Below, piece by piece: positions 51,498 to 61,300 of a DNA stretch of 64,000 nucleotides. Under the pieces are notes generated by a model. The model searched no databases and was not told the origin of the DNA. It saw nothing but the letters and a program-made list of their open reading frames with translations. The position numbers were made by a program, and so were the translations under genes. Every line of letters begins with the position of its first letter. The first letter of the stretch is position 1. The stretch covers positions 53,391,466 through 53,455,465 of the forward strand of contig OZ020611.1 of the NCBI GenBank assembly GCA_963971575.1. The letters run 5' to 3'. The DNA comes from Liopterus haemorrhoidalis (lineage: Eukaryota > Arthropoda > Insecta > Coleoptera > Dytiscidae).

Positions 51498-51897
51498 TTT
51501 GTTTACAATTTATGAATTTCTACTTGTCACGTAGGAAGTTCACGATTGAATGCAAATGAATATATGAAAAGAAAATTTAAACAAATTAATACACTTTTGA
51601 AACAATTAATTTAGAATGAACGCTCTATTTATGTTTTTTTAATATATAGCGGCACTGCGATATAAAAACTAGCCTAATTTTAGATATGGAAGGTCAAGTA
51701 CAAAGTTTTATTATACTTTTTTTGTACACTAAAATTTTAGAAAGAATTATTAAGAGCTATCTTAAAGATTATGTTTTAAATGATTCATTAATCTTATACA
51801 TTTACGAGTTATTTATAAATGTAAATAAAATGTGCTGCCATCTTTTTGAAATATGTTTTATTAATATTTATTACAAAGTCATTTTTATTAATGACCA
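51498..51897 (-). promoter_or_regulatory. Short eIF2B epsilon / PGRMC intergenic region
   Basis: About 400 bp separate the eIF2B epsilon stop from the PGRMC start on the same strand. The first 45 bp include two AATAAA polyadenylation signals for the upstream gene, and the remainder must hold the PGRMC promoter. The region is AT-rich, with no transposon recognised and no clear TATA or Inr that I would defend. Confidence 0.6.
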
Positions 51898-52095
51898 TTA
51901 ATCGCTATCAGTTTCTTCGTCAGCTTCCTGTAACCATTTTACAAATGGTTGAATCTTTATCCTCAATCGAGACGTTTGATTAAGTTTTGCATACCAGGGC
52001 AAAATCGATTCTTCAGTCAAAACATCTTTTTCATAGAACCAATGTAGGACTTTGACTACACTTTCGCTTAGTTCTGAACATGTTTCAGCCACATC
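51898..52095 (-). CDS. EIF2B5: eIF2B epsilon last exon (AA-box and stop)
   Basis: The acceptor is AATTTTCAG before GATGTGGCTG. The exon encodes [20 protein letters not shown], then [15 protein letters not shown] and [15 protein letters not shown], with TAA at 51900-51898. The final acidic aromatic stretch is the eIF2-contacting AA-box of the family. Two AATAAA signals follow on the minus strand (51872-51867 and 51862-51857), so the 3' UTR may be very short. Confidence 0.94.
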   Translation of the reverse strand, partial: DVAETCSELSESVVKVLHWFYEKDVLTEESILPWYAKLNQTSRLRIKIQPFVKWLQEADEETDSD

Positions 52096-55000
52096 CTGAA
52101 AATTAATAAAAATATTTTATTATCTAAAACTAGGTCACAAGCATTTATATGACCTTGAATTTATTTTTATAATCTACAACAAAATTTAAGAACACGTAAA
52201 ATATTCGACACTCGATTACGCTTTTAATCTGGAAAAACATATTTTTATTGCATAATACATTGTATTCTGTTCTGGTATATTCTATTATTTGTTGGTTTCG
52301 GCTGTACGCCAATCCGCCAGCGCCCACAATAGTTATTACTATTTTTTAAAATATTTGAAAAATGTATTTTATTTTGGTTTGAAATACAACTAATTTTTTA
52401 CAAAATAAGGCTGCCACCTCTCCTATTTTCGTCCAGGGACTTCGGTTTTTGTTGTTCGTCTCTTGCTTTACATCAAAAACCATTAAGTTGTTCCTAATTT
52501 TGAAAGATGAAAAGGCGAATCTTTGGGTTTTGAAAGATGAAAATGTGGAAGCCTTGGAAAAGAATTGATGGGAATTGTGTACACAAAGTCTTTTGCAGAT
52601 GATAAAACGAGATGCGGGCGCATCAGGCCAATTATCCATTTGCCAATTAAATTATGTTTGTACGGTATTGCAAAAAAATCGATCACTTTTGAAAAAAATA
52701 ATCAGATCAAAAATTCCCTTTGAACTATTTCAATTCACATCAATGTGCATTACTAAGATTTTTTTCAGAATTTTAGATTTTCTCCCCTGTGTTACAGAGT
52801 GTGAGATAAAAGTGTTATAACATATTTTTGGCAAAAATCGTGTTAAAATTAATAAATATGAAAAACTACTTTTCGTTCCTTAATCTACGCTTTAGGACAG
52901 AGGTTCTTAAACTTATGTAGTCCGAGAACCCCCTCTTGAACAACATTTTTTTTCACGGACCCCATCCCATCCCTAATAATTTTACGTCGTTCTTGAGACT
53001 TAATTTCTGGTTCAAAAATCTCATAGGCACTACGTTATAATAAATATTGGTAAAAATGTATCGCTGGTTATTTTAGAAAAAGGTCTTGCGGATTTATAGT
53101 GATAAACATTTTTATTAGCATATAGAATAAAAAACATAAAATGAATAAAAATAGTAGTAAAAAGAATTAAAAAAGTTACAAATTATAATACGTTTAACTC
53201 ATAGAAACATTTCTTGGTCAAATATTGGTCAAAATAGATCTTATTATAATATGTTTTCTGTAAATAATTAGCAGTTGAATAAAAATTATTAAATTTCAAG
53301 CAACAAATACAAAAAGTCTTGACCATATAGGATTTTTATTAAATGAGTTATTTGAATAAAAGCGAAAAGTTGGGGGATAATAAGTTAATGTCAAAACTGT
53401 TTCGCGGACCCTCGGTACTGGCTATGCGGACCCCCAAGGGTCCGCGGACACCAGTTTAAGAACCGATGCTTTAGGAGTTTTCATTTGATACCATACAATA
53501 CATTTAAAAAATATGTATTTTTTTCAATGACAAAAGATTCATTATTTTTGAAAAACTAATCTTATCAAAAATTCCGGTTGCACTATTTTGGTTCCCATCA
53601 ATATACATTATTGAGTTTTTTTTCTTCTTCAGACTTTCATACCAATCCTTTAGAAAATAGGGTGTGGGACAAGAGTCTTTTTGACACATTTTAACGAAAT
53701 ACATGTACATAAAAATATTTTCCCAATGTAAAAAAAAAGTTTTAAGTTTTTCGTCAAATACAAATTTATCTCAGTATTTTTCCTATATGAAGGTAAGATA
53801 ACTGTATATGTATTCCAAATTCCAACTCTCTAGAGCTCGTTCAACTTAACATCAGTACAAGGTATCATAAATTACGTCATCAATTCTGCGCGAGAAAACA
53901 ACCGATCACATAGAAGTACATAAGGGTTTTAAACAATTATGGTAGATACCAAACAAACAAAATCATGTATGTATTTCAAATACATTTTTACTAATTTTAG
54001 TTTTAATTTTAGTACAATACGCGTAGTCAAAAACAAATCAAAGTAAGTGACGGCAGTGACGCCTCTGAAATGTGTTAAACTAACTGTTGATAATGTAATG
54101 GACAAAATTTGGTTTCTGCGCAGGAGAGAGCGTAACATCTGCCTGTACTGAAGTTAAGTTGAACGAGCTCTACCTACAGAGAGACAGACACATGAGTGTC
54201 GGTATAAGGGTTATTTTGGTTATGTCTATAAACCCGAATAAAGACCTGTGCATTTACACAAAAAAAAACAACAACGCCATATGACATACGAAAACTAATT
54301 TTCCTACGACTACTATGAGATTATCTCATTTCGATATTGTTACTTTTCGACTGCAATGCATTATTTACCAGTAATACCAGTGACAAGGGCGGAGCGAGAT
54401 GGTAAGTGCCGCATGGGGGCACTTCATTTAATAGGACGCCCTCATGCAATTATTTTTTTAGAAGATGGAGTAGGGAGAGATGGGCGCCGTTTTGACTTTT
54501 GCAGCGGGGCACTATGTATACTAGGGCCGCGATGGCCAGTGATCTGCGAAAATAGCCATCGTTGCTGTGCGCCAAAATTTTTAACTATTTAATTATGACC
54601 AGAGATCTAGGTGCCAATTCTAAACGCTTAGCGAACGGCGCCCATTTTAAATCAGTCACAAAAAAGTATAGAGTATAGTCCGTTTTTTTGATTTGCCTGT
54701 GCGGACATATAGGCTATTCCAAACGTTTAGACGAAACTAAATGGGAATTTCGTTCTTTTGGCTTATTTAATTTTTCACGTTGGTATGTAAAAATTTAAAT
54801 TTCAAACAGTAAAACCATGGAAACGAATGACATTTATTAAAAATTTTAATACATTTTTACATATTTTGAAGACAAAAAAAAATAAATAAATGGGATTTTT
54901 TTTATTAACAATGACAAAAAATTAAAATGCAATGAAAATGACAATCAATTTAACCCTTTACTGCATGAATTTTTATTTTTGGCTGAAATAATTCATCAGC

Positions 55001-58000
55001 ATTAGGAATTGGTTCTTATTGATAGAAAAATTAATTTAAAATATTAATTATTTTTATGAAAAATTAATAATTAAAATAATAATTTAGAGTTTGTGCCATA
55101 CATGGAACATTATGATTCTACATTATATTACAAAAGAAAATGATTCCGTATTATTTGCTCATCAATTGCTAGGTGTTCTTCATTAGGGATTAAAAGCAGT
55201 CGCTCTCGAATTTTTGAAAGAAAACGTCGTATCTTCTAGTTGTCTTTTCTCAATAAATTCAGAGTTATCGTTGAAGTGCAAATTCCGCTTAAAATCCCCA
55301 AAATCTATTGCAGCCCATTACTTGAGATACTGCGGGATCCATTGCTGTGTATGTGGCATATATGAACATTCATGAAGTAACGTTCTGATTCAGTTTTAAA
55401 AGTAAAATAAAAAATAAAAATCGGAATGTGCCATATATGGCACACTATGCGGTAAAGGGTTAATCTAGAATTTGCAATGTGAGTATGATTTACAAAGCTT
55501 AAACAAAATGACCAAAAGTCCGAATTAATATATAAAAATTACTAGATTTCCAAATCTAGTTCCGCCTAAACGTTTGGAAATAGCTTATAGATAGTAATTT
55601 CTTTATTTAATGTTACCTGTCTGAATCTCAAATAATAAGTATTTTTCTAAAATTTTGGATAACCTGAGCAAGATATGACAATTGAAATTTTAGAAATAGA
55701 CAATCTATAGTTCGATTAACTGTAAGCTTACAGTATTGCTCTTATGATAGGGTGACCATTTTCTTAAGAAGGCAATGCGGGACGGAGCAAAAAAAATGTC
55801 CTCATCTCCCAAATCCAAGTGAAGAGAAAAAAAAAATAAATAAAAGGTCCTCACCTCCCAAATCCAAGTGAAGAGCAAAAAAAAAGGTCTTCACCTCCCA
55901 AATCCTAGTGAAGAGCAAAAAAAAAAGGTCCTCACCTCCCAAATCCAAAATGTGGGACAATGCGGGACTTTTGCGGGACACATCTTAATGCGGGACAAAA
56001 TGTTAAAATGCGGGACGAATGGTCACCCTATCTTATGGGGAAATGATAGCGGTGTTGCTAAATGTTGTAGAAGTGTCAAATATGTCAATGAACTTAATGT
56101 TAATTTATTGACATTCTAGTTCCACCTAAACCAAAGAAACAGACTTTTGTTACTTATAATGATTGAATGGGACTTTTGTTCAATTGTTTTTAACGTCATA
56201 AATCACACTTTTGAAAAAATTGTATTTTCTTTGGTTTAAGCGGAAATATATTTTGAAAACTAGGAACTTTTTTTTTTAACAAAGGCCCACTTAAATCGTT
56301 AAAAGGAGAGCACGTGACAACTTACAAAAATAAAAATTCAATTTAGTACCGCTTAAACGTTTGGAATAGCCTATAGGTTAGATAGCTTATCAGTCTCATT
56401 AGAGCTTGGCAGAATATGACAGTTCATAATAAAATTTTGCTGTCATATTTTGCGCAGATTAGCCAACATTAAAACATCACATAATATTTGAGATAGACAG
56501 ATAAAATTAAAATAGAAATTACTACAGGCCATTCCAAACGTTTAGGCGGAACTAAATGAGAATTTCGTTCTTTTAGATTATCACGAGAAGGGACCTTGCT
56601 TGGGTTATTTCATGTTTGATGTTTGGTATGTGAAAATTTAAAATTCCAACAATGAAATCATGGAAACGAATGACTTATGTCAAATATAAAATACTTTTTT
56701 ACACATTTTAAAGACAAAAAATAAATAAATGGGAAATTTGTATTAAGAGTAACTCAAAAAATCTAAATATAGAGAAAATGATACTTTAAAATAAAGTATG
56801 ATTTACAAAGCTTAAACAAAACGGCCAAAAAGAACGATTCAAATGATGAAAGTAACTAGATTGCAAAATCTAGTTCCGCCTAAACGTTTGGAATAGCCTA
56901 TATCTAATTCCGTACGATGTAAAGGCATGGATTTTAACGCGTTTTCACAGATGAGTGTGTTTTACATCCAGCAACGTTATAGCGTTATTGAGAGGACTCA
57001 TTACAGAGTATGAAAAAGAACTATAGTCTATTTCTTTGGTTTAAGCGGAACTCAATTTTGTAATCTAGTAACTTTTCACGATAGAATGAAGCGTGGATCA
57101 TTAGGCGTTATTTAGCAAAAGCTCACATCAATCGTTAAATGTCAGCTCGAGACAACCTTCCGCTCAGCCAACAGTTCAACTTAAACATTTGGAATAAACT
57201 TCAAGACACAAAATAACAGTTGAACGGACTATAGTCTATTTCTTTTCACTATGCCGAACTAAACAGTGTTTTGATTTTCAATGTTGTCTATATGGGTTTC
57301 GAAAATCAAGTACATTTTTTATGTATTGGCAAAACTTTGCAAATGTCTTTTTTGGCATTCAGTTAACATACTTCTGAAATAAATTGGCACGCATTTTTAT
57401 TGTAATTGACGGTAAGCCCGCCCCCAAGAAAAAAAAAATGCTTCTGAACTCCCCCTAAGAAAAAATTCTGGATGCGTGCCTGATGTTTTTATTATTTTAC
57501 TTTTAGCACCAAGCTAAAAATGAGATTTTAATAAATTTTTGCTAATTAAAATTTTACTAAAATTTCTAATAAAAGTGTTTAAAATAATGATAAAAAATCA
57601 GCTGTGACCACCACATGACCAACCGCTATCACAAAGTACTTGCATAAAATACTTTCTAGCAGCACAGTAGAAATAACTTGGACCAATATTTTTTAACAGA
57701 GATATTATTTATCATGACCATGGAAACATTACATATAAGTATGAAAAAAAAATCAGCTGTGGCTACCACAGGACCGACCGCCATCGTAAAGTACTTATAT
57801 AAAATACATTTTAGCAGCAGAGTAGAAATAACTTGGCCTAATATTTTCTAACAGAGATATTATTTATCATGACCATGGAAATGTTACATATAAGTATGAA
57901 AAAATAGATATTATCTGTCTCATTTTGTAATACGAAACTAACAGGGAAAGTTCATTTTTTATGTTGTATATTGACAATACATTTATGAAGTATGAAAAAA

Positions 58001-58306
58001 TTTCAAAAAATTTTACACAAATTATTCGAAATTTTTCGTTTTATCAAAAAACGTCTCAAATAAAAGTTATTAGTTATTGCATTTATAGCAACTTTTGTTC
58101 AATAATTTTTTTCGAAATATTTTTCTGATGTGAAATATTCACAAAAATCTTAAAATCGACACGAGTAAACTCCCATTTTTTGTCAACCGATTTTTACCAA
58201 AAGTTGATCAACTCGTGCCATTGATGGCAGAAGCTTAAATATGAAGTTTCATAAAAATCCTTTCAGCCGAATTTGCTCTACACGTGTACACAGACGGACA
58301 GACGGG

Positions 58307-58343
<37 letters not shown>

Positions 58344-61300
58344 GGACAGACGGACAGACGGACAGACTGACAGACGGACAGACAGACAGACTGATAGACG
58401 GACAGACAGACAGACAGACGGACGGACAGACAGACCGACAGACATCATGCTAAAAATAGTCAAAATGTTATGTAGGGACCTCAATTCGTAGAGATCCATC
58501 AAAATCTCGAAATGTCAAAATCGGTATGATCACAATACCTCCCTTATATATGTTGAGGGTCGGTAATAGAAAATTAGAAACATTTTTCAAAGATTTTTCG
58601 TTTTATCAAAAAATGTCTCAAATAAAAATTGTTAGCTATTGCTTTTATAGCAACTTTTGTTAAATAAATTTTTTCGAAATATTTCTCTGTTGTGAAATAT
58701 TCGCAAAAATCTTAAAACCGACACGAGTAAACTCCCATTTCTCTCCATACCGATTTTTACCAAAAGTTGATCAACTCGTGCTATTGATGTCAAAAGCTTA
58801 AATATGATGTTTCATAAAAATCCTTTCCGCCGAATTTTCTCTACACGTGTACACAGACAGACAGACAGACATTATGCTAAAAATAGTCAAAACGTTATGT
58901 AGAGACCTCAATTCGTGGAGATCCATCGAAATCTCGAAATGTCAAAATCGGCATGATCCCAATACCTCCCTTATATATGTTGGCGATCGGTAAAAATCAA
59001 GTCGAACAGTGTGACCCGAACACACAAATGTACGTATCTTCAATATTTAAATAGTACGTGGAGCATCTTATTGCAAAAGTAGGACTATCTTACTAAAAGA
59101 AGGACGCCTGACAACCCTAGGCAACTGTATTGAAAATTAGGTTTTACAACGTCATTTGAAATAAAATGACGTTATAAAACTTCATTTTATTATTAGTTGC
59201 TGTCTAATTATAAATAGTTTGACTATACACTTACCTCTATTGCTTGAAGACAGTCCAGCATAGCATTATCATTTCTTATATAATTCAATAAAATTGGAGT
59301 GAAATATAATAGCAATGCACGTAATGACAAGAAGTATTGTTGGTCCCCTGGTTGTTGAAAAGGCATGTTCAAAATAGCTTTTACAACATTGTAATTGACC
59401 TAAACAGATCCATAAAATAATAATAAACAGTTACTAATTATATTACAATTGGGTTGAAAGTGTAGCAGATATAAACAATATGCATATAAGAAACAAAAAC
59501 TTACAAACCAACCGATTATTCACACAATTTACATTGATTTGAATTATTTATATTTTAGTTTTCAAATGTCTTCATCTAATTTAAAATCACTGGAATTTAC
59601 TAGTTTAATAATATAATACTTAATAATTTAATTAATATTTACATTTACAACCAAGGGTTTGTACCAAACCCAAACAGGAATGAACCGGCCCTTTTTTCAG
59701 AACGTTATACTGAACCCAAACTGTACTTTACTTTTATATATTAATTAAAACTCGACCCAAACCAAATGTTTGAACTAGTAATTAACCAGTCCAACTGTTT
59801 TTTTTAAGCTTTTTTATTTTACTTATTTGAACCCTGAATTAATTTGTCTCTGATCTACTCCATACGTAAAGCTGTGCCAAATACTGTCCAACAGATATTT
59901 CGTGGCCGGGCTTGAAAGAAGCGCGTCAAAAATTAATAGTTAAAAATTTTACATTGTTATGTAAGTATATTTAGGGGGAAAACATCTGTATTACATTATT
60001 ACATAGAATGTAAGCCTTTATTGTTTACAATGTACTTGAAATTGCTGGAGTTTGGAAAACGACGCGGGACGGGGGTGCTCTGGCCAATAAACAAGTCGAC
60101 AAAGTGAACGTCAAATGCAGTAATCACTTAAATCAAGCAGCTGCGTTTCTATAGTTTTGTTGTTCGACTATGATGGGAGGAACTTGTCTTTGTAGACGTA
60201 ATTAACTGATAAATATAATGTACACGTGTAAGAATGTGAACTTGTTTCTCTGACTGTACTCTATATCTGACACTCTCTTTCATAGTGCCCTCTCTGTGCG
60301 CACAATAAGTCACGCCCGGCCACGAAATATTTGTCGGACAGTACTCAGGTAAAGTATTTCAAGTATCAAATACCAAATGCCGATCATAAAGTATTTGAAA
60401 TAATAAATACTATTACAGAAAATAGTCATCACAGAAAAAAAGTATTTAAAATAATTTAATTCAAATAATTTAAATGTAATTGAAATACTAGAATTATTGG
60501 AAATACTAGGGAAATAATTTAGATATAGGGCAGTCGGCTAATCAGTGCAGTTGCGTCACTGGAATCGTCACATGTTTTTGTGACGTCATATTTAGCACGT
60601 CTACATAGCATCCATTGAACGAATGTATTATTCGTACGCTGTCACTTGTATTTTAATGAAATGAAAATATAAGAATAAGAACAGAATAGAAACAAATAAA
60701 CTATTCTACTAAGGTAAATAGTTCTAAAAAGGGCTGATGTGATCCAAAAATATGATCAAAGAAAAGAAAATAGAAATACGTTGAATTTAACCTAAAAAGC
60801 TATGCACTACACAATATCAAATGGAAATCTATAAGATATCTATAATAAAATTTTACTAAACACAAAACTGCTACATAAACAACAAACTAAATAAAAAAGG
60901 TTTTTAGAAATTACTATAAGATATGTGAACACAAGTATCAAAACACATCAGAACGTATTACAAAATGCCAAATGTAAACATCGTTTTATTTTATATTAAA
61001 TAAACACTTTGTTTAAAATTTGTAAATCTTCAAAATGACTATCGAACACAAACTATATATGACTTCAAAAGGTATGTTTTAGTAAAATAAAAGAGCAGTA
61101 TTACTCTATAATACACATGCAAAAAAATCGATTTAGTTATTTTTTCGCCATTAAGTTTGTCATTAAAGTTATGACGCAAAATGACCAACTGCGTTGATTG
61201 AACGAATGACCTATACTAGAAAATATTTGTAATAATAGGGAATTATTTGAAATACTAAATAAAATATCAAATACTTTTAAAAAGTATTTGAAGTACTAGA

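Larger units (their letters stand above)
52675..54250 (+). repeat. R1 dispersed repeat, copy 3 (tandem units, two MITE insertions)
   Basis: Two units, each starting near ATCAGATCAAAAATTCC (52700) and ATCTTATCAAAAATTCC (53563), are interrupted by MITEs at 52899-53468 and 53833-54170. They end in CAGAGAGACAGACACATGAG and GGTATAAGGGTTATTTTGGT, as in copy 1. Confidence 0.72.

Noticed and set aside
54356..54592. 78-codon frame in a GC-richer stretch
   Set aside because: Looks like degenerate repeat DNA; no domain or paired element ends.
58241..58502. Open frames on both strands rich in TDRQTDGQ or LSVRPSVC repeats
   Set aside because: They are translations of the CAGA/CGGA microsatellite, which has no stop in several frames.
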